Assembly (NCBI RefSeq): GCF_028689305.1
Contig: NZ_JAQTWM010000015.1
Span: forward strand, 1-47,606
DNA length: 47,606 nt
From: Rhodoferax sp.
GTDB lineage: Bacteria; Pseudomonadota; Gammaproteobacteria; Burkholderiales; Burkholderiaceae_C
Direction of reading: 5' to 3'
Position 1 is the first letter of the stretch. Every line of letters begins with the position of its first letter. Positions 1-8,173 of the stretch are shown piece by piece. Below the pieces are notes generated by a model that was given only the letters and a program-made list of their open reading frames with translations, searched no databases and was not told the DNA's origin. Both the position numbers and the translations under genes were made by a program.

Positions 1-1
1 G

Positions 2-100
2 ATTCCAGCCTTTGAGAAAGTGTTGCCAGACATTCTCAGGGTGAAAGACACCTTTGCCGATGAACTTGGTGCTCAGACTGATGTGGAACTCATTTCCTAG
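2..100 (+). CDS. 3' end of an unidentified gene (5' end outside window)
   Basis: An open frame runs from the window edge and ends at TAG 98-100, giving 32 residues that end in DVELIS. The composition looks protein-like (acidic, alternating hydrophobic and charged residues), but no family is recognised and no start codon lies inside the window. It converges on the cysteine hydrolase gene on the other strand, leaving about 109 bases between the two stops with nothing recognisable in them. It could be a chance open frame, because only 99 bases are visible. Confidence 0.35.
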   Translation: MPAFEKVLPDILRVKDTFADELGAQTDVELIS

Positions 101-209
101 GCAGCACTGATTGTTCATCCCTGGTTACCGCATGGAGTCAGGTATCTTGACGGCCAAGCCCGCGCCATTGCATGGTCCTGTGCTCGCTGGGTATGTTCCA
201 GCGCCCTGG

Positions 210-767
210 TCAGTGCAGGGCAAATTGCAGGTCGGCGGCAGCAATGGCTTGTACCCTCGGCCCAAAACTGGCGATGTTGGCCAACGTGTGATTGTGGTGC
301 TGGATGATCTGCTCCGCTGACAGATGGGCATTGTGCTCGGTGGTGTGGCCATCCTTGACCAGCACCACTGGGTAGCCCAATGCCAGCGCCCGGCGCGTGG
401 TGGTATCGACGCAGAAATCAGACTGCATGCCGCAGATCACCAGATCGGTCACGCCATGCTGCTGCAGCAGTTCCTGCAAAGGGGTGCGCAGGAACGAGTC
501 CGGCGTGGTTTTGCGCAGGTGCAAGTCGGTGGGGCTGATTTTCAGCCCCTGGGCGAATTGCCAGGTCGGGCTGCCATATTCCAGCTTACCGGAGCTGGAC
601 TCATGCTGGATCAGGATCACCAGCGCGCCGGCAGCACGCGCCTTGAGCGAGGCGGTGTTGATCCGGGCAATGACATGTGGTGCGTCAAACACAGCGTGTT
701 CGCCCTCGCAAAGACCTCGCTGGACGTCAATGATGAGAAGTGCGGTGTGTTTGGGAGAATGTTTCAT
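210..767 (-). CDS. Cysteine hydrolase, isochorismatase-like family
   Basis: Encodes 185 residues of the isochorismatase-like alpha/beta hydrolase fold. The family triad is visible: Asp14 in LLIIDVQ, Lys86 in LRKTTPDSF and Cys119 in SDFCVD, the last next to the usual cis-peptide segment GMQS. Members hydrolyse C-N or vinyl-ether bonds (nicotinamide, N-carbamoyl compounds, isochorismate); the substrate cannot be told from sequence. The protein is probably cytoplasmic, since no signal peptide is seen. The ATG at 767 was chosen; an in-frame GTG at 785 would add six residues, and neither has a clear ribosome binding site. It stands alone between an unrelated partial gene and a 264-base spacer. Confidence 0.85.
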   Translation of the reverse strand: MKHSPKHTALLIIDVQRGLCEGEHAVFDAPHVIARINTASLKARAAGALVILIQHESSSGKLEYGSPTWQFAQGLKISPTDLHLRKTTPDSFLRTPLQELLQQHGVTDLVICGMQSDFCVDTTTRRALALGYPVVLVKDGHTTEHNAHLSAEQIIQHHNHTLANIASFGPRVQAIAAADLQFALH

Positions 768-1049
768 CAATAAGCTTGTGTTCACAACACCGGACTAGGG
801 GGCCTAGACCGAGTGGTTGGGCGGTGTCTGCCCGAAGGGGTAAATAAGCGCATTATCGTGAACCGCATGCTGCACATTCGCCCGCTGCCCCCCTTCGGAC
901 TCTCTCATCGACCTAACGGTCATGATTCACTGCGCCTATGCCAGCCTTGGCGCCATGGGCTTGAACTACACTTCGGTAGATCAAACTCCCGAGGACACCG
1001 CCAAACGCCTGCGGGGTGTTGGCCAGAACCATCGCCAGCCCGGGCTCAC

Positions 1050-2408
1050 TCACGTTCGCAAGACGATATCGATTTGTGCACCGGTGGTGTCCGCGCCTGA
1101 AATCAGCAGTTCACCCCGATGGCTGGCGACCAGGTCCCTGACCACCGTCAGGCCAATGCCATGGCCCGGCACTTGTTCATCCAGCCGCACCCGTCGGTCA
1201 AGTACGGCTTGTGGGTCTGCAATGCCTGGGCCATCGTCCGTGACACGGATGTGCAGGCAGTTGTGGTCTGACCAAATACGTGCCGACACCGTCTGCCTGG
1301 CCCACTTGGCCGCGTTATCGAGCAGATTGCCCAATATCTCGAAGGCATCACCCTCGTCGATCCGCCAAGTCAGGCTGGTAGGGCAGTCCAGTGTGAAAAC
1401 CAGGTGCTTGTCGGCATGGACCTTGGACAGCGTGTCGCGAATCCGGGTCAGAACAGGCAGCAGCGCCAGATGTGGGGCAAAGCGCGCTGCACCACTGGCA
1501 CCTGCCCGGCCCAACTGATGCACCACGATGTCGTCCATGCGAGTGACTTGTTGCGTCACCATGGCGGGAAGTTCTTCGGGAGAATCAAGCGAGGCGCGTA
1601 ATGCCGCAAGCGGTGTTTTGAGGCTGTGCGCCAGGTCGTCAAGGGCGTCCTTGTAACGTGTTTGCCGCGCACGCTCCTGGTCGATCAGCACATTGAGGTT
1701 ATGGGTCACGCCAATGAGTTCACTCGGGTAGCGGCCCTCCAGCTTGGCTTGTTCACCCTGTTCGATGCGCTGGATTTCCCGTGCCATCCTCGCCAGCGGG
1801 GCCAGCCCCCAGCGTAACAACAGCGCCTGGGCGAGCAGCAGCAGCAGTCCGGCGCCACCCAACCAGCTCCACAGGGTTCGCTCAAAGGCCTGCAACTCAC
1901 GGTCAAAGGCCGTCTTGTCCTCCAGCACAGAAAAAACCAGCGGCGCCGCCTGCTGGTTGACGGTCCATTTGACGGCATAACTCGCCATCAAAAAGGCTTG
2001 ACCGGTGTTGGGGCGGGGAGCATGGTGTGCCGGTGGGGCGAGGACAGTGTCAAACTGCCACTGACCTGTCACCTGGTGGCGTTGAAAGGGCAGACTCAGG
2101 CCCAGTGTCGAGGACGATTGCCACTCTTCATTTTTACCCGGATTGGCAATGTTGGCGTAGAGACCGGACGCCGGTAGCGACAGGCGCGGTTCGGCCAGGC
2201 TCGCCGGCATGATCAGTGAGCCACTGGCATTGAGTTCGGCACCGGCCATCAGCAGATAAATGGTGGTTTGCAGGCGGGCAAAGTGCTGGGCGCGCACGCT
2301 GTCAATGTACGCTCGCTGCACGGCCCAGCCAGCACCGGCCAGAAAGGCCAGCAACACCAGAAAAGCGCCCCACACCAGACGTGTTCGGATGGACAGCGGG
2401 ATTTTCAC
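1050..2408 (-). CDS. Sensor histidine kinase, PhoQ-like
   Basis: 452 residues. A membrane segment at about 10-30, a periplasmic domain to about 175 and a second membrane segment at about 178-202 are followed by a HAMP-like linker. The phosphoacceptor is His261 in the motif LAHSLKTPL, a form typical of PhoQ. The ATPase domain has Asn365 in the N box, DDGPGI 391-396 and GHGIGL 415-420, so it appears catalytically complete. The gene starts inside the stop codon of the response-regulator gene (four-base overlap), which points to translational coupling. The signal is unknown: PhoQ homologues sense Mg2+, cationic peptides or acid, but the acidic metal-binding patch of enterobacterial PhoQ was not identified here. 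Confidence 0.9.
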   Translation of the reverse strand: MKIPLSIRTRLVWGAFLVLLAFLAGAGWAVQRAYIDSVRAQHFARLQTTIYLLMAGAELNASGSLIMPASLAEPRLSLPASGLYANIANPGKNEEWQSSSTLGLSLPFQRHQVTGQWQFDTVLAPPAHHAPRPNTGQAFLMASYAVKWTVNQQAAPLVFSVLEDKTAFDRELQAFERTLWSWLGGAGLLLLLAQALLLRWGLAPLARMAREIQRIEQGEQAKLEGRYPSELIGVTHNLNVLIDQERARQTRYKDALDDLAHSLKTPLAALRASLDSPEELPAMVTQQVTRMDDIVVHQLGRAGASGAARFAPHLALLPVLTRIRDTLSKVHADKHLVFTLDCPTSLTWRIDEGDAFEILGNLLDNAAKWARQTVSARIWSDHNCLHIRVTDDGPGIADPQAVLDRRVRLDEQVPGHGIGLTVVRDLVASHRGELLISGADTTGAQIDIVLRT

Positions 2409-3076
2409 TGCAGCACAAAGCGGTAACCGCGACCGCGCAAGGTTTCAATCGGGGCGTGGGTGCCATCGGGATCGAGTTTGCGGCGCAACCGCCCCACCAG
2501 AACTTCCAGCACATTGCTGTCGCGGTCTTCATCATGGGGGTAAAGGTAGTCAGACAGCTCTTGTTTGCTCACCACCCTGGCCCGTTCGCGGACCAGGTAT
2601 TCCAGCACCCGGTATTCAAAAGTAGTGAGATCCAGGGCAAGGTCATTGAACTGGGCCTTTTGCGCCGAAAAGTCGATGCTCAACCCACCCAGTGTGAGCA
2701 CATTGGAGCTGGCTTTGAGCGCTCGACGCAGCAGGGCCTTGACGCGCGCGGCGAGTTCCGGGTATTCAAACGGCTTGACCAGATAGTCATCGGCACCGGT
2801 TTCGAGGCCCTTGACCTTGTCCTGCCAACTGCCGCGGGCGGTCAGGATCAGAATGGGCAGGGTAGCGCCTTCCGCGCGAAGGGTTTGCACCACCGTCAAA
2901 CCGTTGATCCGGGGTAGCCCCAGATCAACAATGGCCAGGTCAAAGGGATATTCGCGCGCCTGGAACAAGCCATCTTCGCCGTCGACCGCCATATCGACGC
3001 GGTAGCCGTCCGCTTCGAGCTGGCGCTTCAAGCCAAGTCGCAAGATCGCGTCGTCCTCAATCAGCAGTAGGCGCAT
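2405..3076 (-). CDS. Two-component response regulator, OmpR/PhoP type
   Basis: 223 residues. The receiver domain (1-115) has the acidic pocket at EDD 7-9, phosphoacceptor Asp51 in IVDLGLP, Thr79 and Lys101 in LVKPF. The C-terminal winged-helix DNA-binding domain (about 125-223) ends with the characteristic LRGRGYRF motif. With the kinase that overlaps its 3' end by four bases it forms a cognate pair. A PepSY protein gene lies 24 bases upstream in the same orientation, so the three genes probably form one transcript. Overall similarity is to PhoP rather than OmpR, but the regulon cannot be read from this window. Confidence 0.92.
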   Translation of the reverse strand: MRLLLIEDDAILRLGLKRQLEADGYRVDMAVDGEDGLFQAREYPFDLAIVDLGLPRINGLTVVQTLRAEGATLPILILTARGSWQDKVKGLETGADDYLVKPFEYPELAARVKALLRRALKASSNVLTLGGLSIDFSAQKAQFNDLALDLTTFEYRVLEYLVRERARVVSKQELSDYLYPHDEDRDSNVLEVLVGRLRRKLDPDGTHAPIETLRGRGYRFVLQ

Positions 3077-3100
3077 GCGGCGTCGAGTCCAGAACTGTTT

Positions 3101-3337
3101 TTAAAACGTTCGCCCATTGGCGGCATCAACCAGCACGATCCTGATTTCACCCTGAGGGGTGAGCACTTTGACGCGCCAGACCGCCTGGCCGTTATGCTGG
3201 GTTTTTTCCACGGCAAGAACACGTCCGCCGCTGCTTTTTTGCGCGGCGGCGGCGGCGTCATCGCGGCTCACTTCGGCCCACACTGGCGTGGCCAGTGCGA
3301 GCAGCAAGGCGCTGATCAGGACGATGGGAGCTTTCAT
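3101..3337 (-). CDS. Small periplasmic PepSY-domain protein
   Basis: 78 residues: a Sec signal peptide (about 1-21, cleavage after VWA) followed by a single PepSY-like domain built round the segments DAAAAAQK, VLAVEK and VWRVKVLT. Small PepSY proteins are exported and often sit beside two-component systems, where they are thought to modulate signalling or protease activity; that role is inferred from context. It is the first gene of the cluster with the response regulator and kinase. Confidence 0.8.
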   Translation of the reverse strand: MKAPIVLISALLLALATPVWAEVSRDDAAAAAQKSSGGRVLAVEKTQHNGQAVWRVKVLTPQGEIRIVLVDAANGRTF

Positions 3338-3396
3338 GGTGTACCAGGTCTTTGGATGTCGGGGGACGGAATGGTAAACCGGTTACCTCTCTTGCC

Positions 3397-3936
3397 CTAT
3401 TGTTCAATCGGATCCACCGTCACCCGCACCGGCAGACTGTTGCCCGGATTGGTGCGCATGAAGGTGGTGTAGTGCTGCCCGCGGTATTCGTAGGTCACGC
3501 GATAACCTGTGACGCGTGTTTGTGTGTCGTACACCGTCCGGCAGCGCTTGACTTCCCGTTGGGTGGTGTCATACCGGTCATCGTCGTAGCGGACGCCTTG
3601 ATCGCGGTTGGCGAGCTGGTCTCCAGCGATGGCACCCAGCACCACACCCAGCGCCGTCGCCGCATCCTTGCCAGTTCCGCCCCCCACCTGGTGGCCTAGA
3701 ACGCCACCCGCCAGGCCACCAATGATGGCGCCGCCATATTGGCGATCCGCCGGCCTTTCGGAACTGACGCGGTTGTCCCGTTCTCGGATCCAGTGGCTGC
3801 TGCATTCATTGCGCGGAACGTTGACGTTCTCGTACTGTGGCTCTGCGTTGCGGACGCGGGCGTTATCGGTATAGGTTTCGGCGTGGGCCCCCATCCATCC
3901 GGTGGCAAACATACTGGCAATGACAAGACGTTTCAT
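3397..3936 (-). CDS. Glycine-zipper 2TM-domain envelope protein
   Basis: 179 residues. The start at 3936 is supported by an AAGGAG site seven bases upstream; a longer frame to 3990 has no such support. A signal peptide (cleavage after AHA) is followed by a charged region and a glycine-rich zipper (GGAIIGGLAGGVLG and VLGAIAGDQLAN), the Rick_17kDa/glycine-zipper-2TM family found in outer-membrane or periplasmic proteins. The C-terminal 70 residues contain paired Cys and many Arg/Tyr, ending in a beta-rich segment. No lipobox Cys follows the signal peptide, so it is probably not a lipoprotein. The cellular role is unknown. Confidence 0.8.
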   Translation of the reverse strand: MKRLVIASMFATGWMGAHAETYTDNARVRNAEPQYENVNVPRNECSSHWIRERDNRVSSERPADRQYGGAIIGGLAGGVLGHQVGGGTGKDAATALGVVLGAIAGDQLANRDQGVRYDDDRYDTTQREVKRCRTVYDTQTRVTGYRVTYEYRGQHYTTFMRTNPGNSLPVRVTVDPIEQ

Positions 3937-4080
3937 GACAAGCTCCTTGGGTTGGTATGGGAGCAGTTTGCGCGTGCCTGCCTGAACCATGGCTGAACCA
4001 ACTCAAAATTGTTTGGTCCATCGGCCACGGTGGAAGTGGCGGACACCGCAGCACGCCTGGCCCATCAAGGTGTAGGGCAT

Positions 4081-4133
4081 AAAACGGCTCTAGCCCAGAT
4101 AAACAGGCTGCATTAAGCTATTGTTTTAGTAGC
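4081..4133 (-). repeat. Dispersed 17+20+11 element, copy A (after the AraC gene)
   Basis: Read on the minus strand: GCTACTAAAACAATAGC (4133-4117), a 20-base spacer, GGGCTAGAGCC (4096-4086), then TTTT. It is oriented with the AraC-type gene, whose last codons and TAG stop (4120-4118) lie inside the 17-base hairpin. The architecture is identical to copies B to G in this window. Confidence 0.88.
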
Positions 4134-4942
4134 GTTTTGCGCTGAAAATGGCTTGGTGCCTTGCCCATGGCCTGTTTGAACATGGCTGAAAAGGCGCTGT
4201 CGCTGTGGTAGCCACTGGCGGCGGCGACCAGGGCAATCGGCAGTCCACGCGCCAGTTGGGGCAGGGCATGGGCCAGCACGGCCTGCAGACGCCATTGCTG
4301 GTAGGTGGTGCCGAGCTCATCGCGGAACAGCCGTGCCACGGTGCGTTCGCTGGCGCCAATCTCGGCCACCCATTCGCGCAACTGTGATTTCCTGGCCGGC
4401 TCACGCAGCACTGCTTCGCACAGCGCCCGCAGGCGTTTGTCGCCGTGTTCGGGGTGGGGCATGGGCACCCCCAGCGCCTGGGTGTCGGCGTGGGTGATTT
4501 CGTCCAGCGTGAGGCGCATCAGCGCGTCCTCACGCGGGCCGGCTTCGGCGCCCTCGAGCGCATGGACCAGCTCACGCAACAGCTTGCTCACCACCAGCAC
4601 CCGGCATTCGGTCCAGTCACGCGGCAGCACGTCGGCGGCAATGTCCACGGTACGCAGTTCAGCCGCCTCCAGCACCACCACGTTGTGCTGCACCTGCGGG
4701 GGCAGCCAGACGGCGCGGGTGGACGGCACGATGTAGGTGGTTTGCACCTCGCCTTGCGTCACCGTGACTTGCATGAGGCCGCTGGCGCAGTAGGTGAACT
4801 GCGACCAGGGGTGCTGGTGCGGTTCGATGTGGGCATCCATCGCCAGCGCCCGGGCACGGCTACGCACCGGGCGAGCAGCGGTGGGCGGGCGATTGGCCGA
4901 GGTGTCAAACGACACCGGTTGCAGACGGGTTTTTCGTTTCAT
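4118..4942 (-). CDS. AraC-family transcriptional regulator with N-terminal cupin
   Basis: 274 residues from the ATG at 4942; the frame is open further upstream, but that extension overlaps the divergent transporter gene and is not protein-like. The N-terminal half is a cupin sensor domain (HQHPWSQFTYCASG, then WLPPQVQHNV). The C-terminal half is the double helix-turn-helix domain (VAEIGASERTVARLFRDELG, then IALVAAASGYHSDSAFSAMFKQAMG). It is divergent from an MFS exporter with 69 bases between starts, so it probably regulates that gene. The last five residues and the stop codon are encoded inside repeat copy A, which suggests that the original C-terminus was replaced. Confidence 0.88.
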   Translation of the reverse strand: MKRKTRLQPVSFDTSANRPPTAARPVRSRARALAMDAHIEPHQHPWSQFTYCASGLMQVTVTQGEVQTTYIVPSTRAVWLPPQVQHNVVVLEAAELRTVDIAADVLPRDWTECRVLVVSKLLRELVHALEGAEAGPREDALMRLTLDEITHADTQALGVPMPHPEHGDKRLRALCEAVLREPARKSQLREWVAEIGASERTVARLFRDELGTTYQQWRLQAVLAHALPQLARGLPIALVAAASGYHSDSAFSAMFKQAMGKAPSHFQRKTLLKQ

Positions 4943-5011
4943 GGCAGGATTTCGGTGATTATTGTCTTTTTGTCGCAATTCTGCGCGTGACCCAGCCCCT
5001 ACCATTGACGC

Positions 5012-6232
5012 ATGACAAGTACCACCTTGAACCCAAATAGCTTTCCGGTGCCGTTGAAACAGGATGCGACCATCATCGGGCTGGTCGGGCTGGCGCATGC
5101 GTCTTCCCACTTCGGGCATCTGCTGCTGCCGCCGCTGTTTCCGGTGTTCATGACGGAGTTCGGCTTGAGTTACTCGCAACTGGGTTTGTTGATGAGTGTG
5201 TTTTTTGTGGTGTCCGGTATTGGTCAGGCATCCGCTGGGTTTGTGGTGGACAAGTTTGGGGCGCGCCCGATGCTGTTTGCGGCACTGGGTCTGTTTGTGC
5301 TGGCCAGCGGGCTGGCTTCGGTGGTGACGGGGTATGCCGGCCTGCTGGTTGTGGCCGCTCTGGCCGGCTTGGCCAATGCCACGTTTCACCCGGTGGACTT
5401 CACGATCCTGAACCAGCGGGTCTCGGCCCCGCGCCTGGGTTACGCCTTCAGTGCGCATGGCTTGACCGGCAACCTTGGTTGGGCCACCGCACCGGTTTTT
5501 TTCGCCAGCATCACCAGCCTGTCCGGTTGGCGCACGGCGTACCTGGGCGCTGCCGGCCTGTTTGTGGTGGTACTGGTGCTGTTATGGCTGAATCGCGACC
5601 AGCTTAGCACCCGGGCGGTGGTGCACCATGCCGATACGCCGGCTGAGCACAGCATGGCCTTCATGAAGCTGCCGGTGGTGTGGTGGTGTTTTGCTTTCTT
5701 TTTGCTGTCAACCATGACGCTGGCGGTGATACAGAGTTTTTCGGTGTCGATCCTGAAGGCCATGCACGGCATCAGTTTTGAGTCGGCCACGTTCACGGTT
5801 ACCGCCTATATGTTGTGTGGCGCACTGGGCATGTTTGTTGGCGGCTTTGTGGCAGCCACCTCGCGTCACAGCGACCGCGTGGTGGCCCTGTCGATGGCGG
5901 CGGCGGCGGTGTTGCTGGCCTTGTGCGGTGCTGGCATTTTTGGCCCCACCTTGACCATGGTGGTGCTGGCAGCCACCGGGTTTGCCGTGGGCATTGGCGG
6001 CCCATCGCGGGACATGATGATCAAGAAAGCCACGCCCAAGGGCGCCACCGGCCGGGTCTACGGTCTGGTGTATTCGGGACTGGACACGGGGTTTGCCATC
6101 TCGCCGCTGGTCTTTGGCGTGTTCATGGACCGGGGCTGGTACAGCGCCACCTTGCTCGGCGCCGCGCTGGTGCTGCTGCTCAGCGTCGTGGCCGCGCTCG
6201 GGGTGGGGCGCCGCACGGTGGCGCGGGCCTGA
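5012..6232 (+). CDS. MFS transporter, fosmidomycin-resistance (Fsr) type
   Basis: 406 residues with about 12 hydrophobic segments. The first half contains the MFS signature region after helix 2 (GFVVDKFGARPM). The segments NATFHPVDFTILN and AFSAHGLTGNLGWA resemble the Fsr-like branch, which exports small toxic molecules. It is an inner-membrane antiporter by family; the substrate is unknown. The AraC-type regulator is divergent, and a thiamine-diphosphate enzyme follows 55 bases downstream in the same direction, so these three genes may form one functional unit, perhaps detoxifying or exporting a product of that enzyme. Confidence 0.85.
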   Translation: MTSTTLNPNSFPVPLKQDATIIGLVGLAHASSHFGHLLLPPLFPVFMTEFGLSYSQLGLLMSVFFVVSGIGQASAGFVVDKFGARPMLFAALGLFVLASGLASVVTGYAGLLVVAALAGLANATFHPVDFTILNQRVSAPRLGYAFSAHGLTGNLGWATAPVFFASITSLSGWRTAYLGAAGLFVVVLVLLWLNRDQLSTRAVVHHADTPAEHSMAFMKLPVVWWCFAFFLLSTMTLAVIQSFSVSILKAMHGISFESATFTVTAYMLCGALGMFVGGFVAATSRHSDRVVALSMAAAAVLLALCGAGIFGPTLTMVVLAATGFAVGIGGPSRDMMIKKATPKGATGRVYGLVYSGLDTGFAISPLVFGVFMDRGWYSATLLGAALVLLLSVVAALGVGRRTVARA

Positions 6233-6244
6233 CGCGCCCTGGTG

Positions 6245-6263
6245 CCAGCGGTTCAGCCGCTGG
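6245..6263 (+). terminator. Hairpin between MFS and thiamine-diphosphate enzyme genes
   Basis: CCAGCGG / CCGCTGG form a seven-base-pair stem with a five-base loop, 24 bases before the next start codon. The following tract is TGTTTCATT, not a clean T-run, so it may be a weak terminator, an mRNA-stability hairpin or chance. Confidence 0.35.
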
Positions 6264-6287
6264 TGTTTCATTGCACAATCCCCGGCT

Positions 6288-8048
6288 ATGAATACAACCA
6301 ATCCTCCTGAAATTGCCGGCCATCTGCTGGTGCAGTGTTTGATCAGCCAAGGCGTGACCCATGCGTTTGGCGTGCCGGGTGAAAGTTATCTGGCGGTGCT
6401 GGATGGTTTTCACCATTACCGCGACCAGATCCAGTTCATCATCAACCGGCAGGAGGGGGGCGCGGCCTTCATGGCCGAGGCGCACGGCAAGCTCACACGC
6501 CGACCAGGTGTGTGTTTTGTGACCCGGGGGCCGGGCGCCACCAATGCCTCGATTGGGCTGCACACGGCATTTCAGGACAGCACGCCGATGGTGTTGTTTG
6601 TCGGTGATGTGGCCAGCGACACCCGTGACCGTGAGGCGTTCCAGGAGGTCAATTACCTGAGTTTTTTTGGCCCCAGCACCAAAGGCATGGCCAAGCTGGT
6701 GGAGCGGATTGACGATGCCAGGCGCATCCCCGAATACGTGGCCCGTGCCTTTGCCACGGCCATGAATGGCCGCCCGGGTCCGGTGGTGCTGGTGTTGCCG
6801 GAAGACATGCTGACGCAGGCGATTGAGCCGCCACGGGGTGGGACGCTGCCAGCCGTGTTGCCGAAGTTGTCTGCGGTTGAGAGCTATATGGGCCCTGAGC
6901 CCACGTCAATATTGCGTGACATGCTCTTGAAAGCGAAGCAGCCTTTGGTGATTGCCGGTGGCAGCGGCTGGTCGCCAGCGGCGGCGCAGGCGCTGCAGCA
7001 TTTTGCGCAGGTCTGGCAGTTGCCGGTGGCCAATGCGTTCCGGTTTCAGGACACGTTTGACAACCACCACCCGCTGTATGCCGGTGATGTCGGCATTGGC
7101 ATCAACCCGAAGCTGGCCGCACGCATCCAGGCCAGTGACCTGATCCTGGCGCTGGGTCCACGCCTGGGGGAGATGACCACCGGCGGCTACACCCTGATCC
7201 AGGCGCCGAGGCCGCGCCAGACGCTGGCGCATGTGCACGCCAGCGCCGAGGAGCTCAACCGTGTTTTTCAGGCTGACCTGGCCATCCACGCCAGCATGCC
7301 GGCGGCGGCTCGGGCCTTGCAGGCCCTGCCCGCGCCAACCACCGTGCCGTGGCTGGAATGGGCCCAGGCCTGCCATGCCGACTATCTGGCCGGGCTGCAG
7401 CCCACCGTGATCAGTGCCTTGCCGGCAGACACTGAACGCGGGGTGGTCCAGATGCCGCAGATCATTGCCACACTGCAAAAGCACTTGCCGGTGGATGCGG
7501 TGTTGACCAATGGCGCTGGCAACTTTGCCAGCTGGTTGCACCGGTTCTACCGCTACCACGGCCTGGCCAAGGGCGGCAAAACCCAGCTGGCGCCGACCAA
7601 TGGCGCCATGGGTTATGGGGTGCCGGCCGGGATTGCAGCGGCCATCACCAGCGGACGGCTGGCGTTCACGATTGCCGGGGACGGCGACTTTTTGATGAAT
7701 GGGCAGGAACTGGCGACCGCCGTGCAATATGGCGCCAAGACCATCATTCTGCTGCTCAACAACGGCATGTACGGCACCATCCGCATGCACCAGGAACGGG
7801 AGTATCCCCAGCGGGTCACCGGCACACCGCTGCGCAACCCGGATTTTGCGGCGCTGGCGCAAGCCTATGGTTATGCCGGGGTGCGTCTGACCCGCACTGA
7901 ACAGTTTGAAACCGAGCTGCTGGCCGCGCTGGCGCGTGAGCAGGGCACGTTGATCGAGTTGATGCTGGAGCCCGAGGCCATCAGCACCCGCGGCACCTTG
8001 AGTGACATCACCCGGGCGGCGCTGGCGCGTCAGCTTGATCGGCCTTGA
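6288..8048 (+). CDS. Thiamine-diphosphate enzyme, acetolactate synthase large-subunit superfamily
   Basis: 586 residues from the ATG at 6288 (an earlier in-frame ATG lies within the MFS gene). The N-terminal pyrimidine-binding domain has the catalytic Glu56 in NRQEGGAAFMAE. The central domain and the C-terminal diphosphate-binding domain follow, the latter with the GDGD motif at 464-467 and the matching NN about 27 residues later. No regulatory small subunit (ilvN) is adjacent and the gene stands outside any ilv operon, so it is more likely a catabolic or uncharacterised decarboxylase/carboligase than the biosynthetic acetolactate synthase. No ribosome binding site stands out before the ATG. 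A repeat element begins four bases after the stop. Confidence 0.85.
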   Translation: MNTTNPPEIAGHLLVQCLISQGVTHAFGVPGESYLAVLDGFHHYRDQIQFIINRQEGGAAFMAEAHGKLTRRPGVCFVTRGPGATNASIGLHTAFQDSTPMVLFVGDVASDTRDREAFQEVNYLSFFGPSTKGMAKLVERIDDARRIPEYVARAFATAMNGRPGPVVLVLPEDMLTQAIEPPRGGTLPAVLPKLSAVESYMGPEPTSILRDMLLKAKQPLVIAGGSGWSPAAAQALQHFAQVWQLPVANAFRFQDTFDNHHPLYAGDVGIGINPKLAARIQASDLILALGPRLGEMTTGGYTLIQAPRPRQTLAHVHASAEELNRVFQADLAIHASMPAAARALQALPAPTTVPWLEWAQACHADYLAGLQPTVISALPADTERGVVQMPQIIATLQKHLPVDAVLTNGAGNFASWLHRFYRYHGLAKGGKTQLAPTNGAMGYGVPAGIAAAITSGRLAFTIAGDGDFLMNGQELATAVQYGAKTIILLLNNGMYGTIRMHQEREYPQRVTGTPLRNPDFAALAQAYGYAGVRLTRTEQFETELLAALAREQGTLIELMLEPEAISTRGTLSDITRAALARQLDRP

Positions 8049-8051
8049 TTT

Positions 8052-8105
8052 GCTACAAATAGGGAAGCTGTTCAGGCTTGTTTTATGCGGGCTAGAGCCT
8101 GTTTT
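8052..8105 (+). repeat. Dispersed 17+20+11 element, copy B
   Basis: GCTACAAATAGGGAAGC (8052-8068), a 20-base spacer, GGGCTAGAGCC (8089-8099), then GTTTT. It lies four bases after the stop of the thiamine-diphosphate enzyme gene and in its orientation. The first hairpin is the weakest of the set (three base pairs). Confidence 0.85.
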
Positions 8106-8112
8106 GATGCAT

Positions 8113-8139
8113 AAAAAAAGCCAGCTTGCGCTGGCTTTT
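8113..8139. terminator. Bidirectional intrinsic terminator
   Basis: Stem AGCCAGC / GCTGGCT, extended by A-T pairs, with a four-base loop, flanked by an A-run on the left and a T-run on the right. It lies between two convergent genes and is shaped to stop dppA transcription (minus strand, long U-run) and to back up the plus-strand gene. Confidence 0.9.
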
Positions 8140-8173
8140 GTTTGGAAGCCGGTGTCACCCGGCACGGTTCACA

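Noticed and set aside
786-830. CTAGGGGGCCTAG palindrome after the hydrolase start as an attachment or operator site
   Set aside because: A single GC-rich palindrome without a second copy, integrase gene or promoter context.
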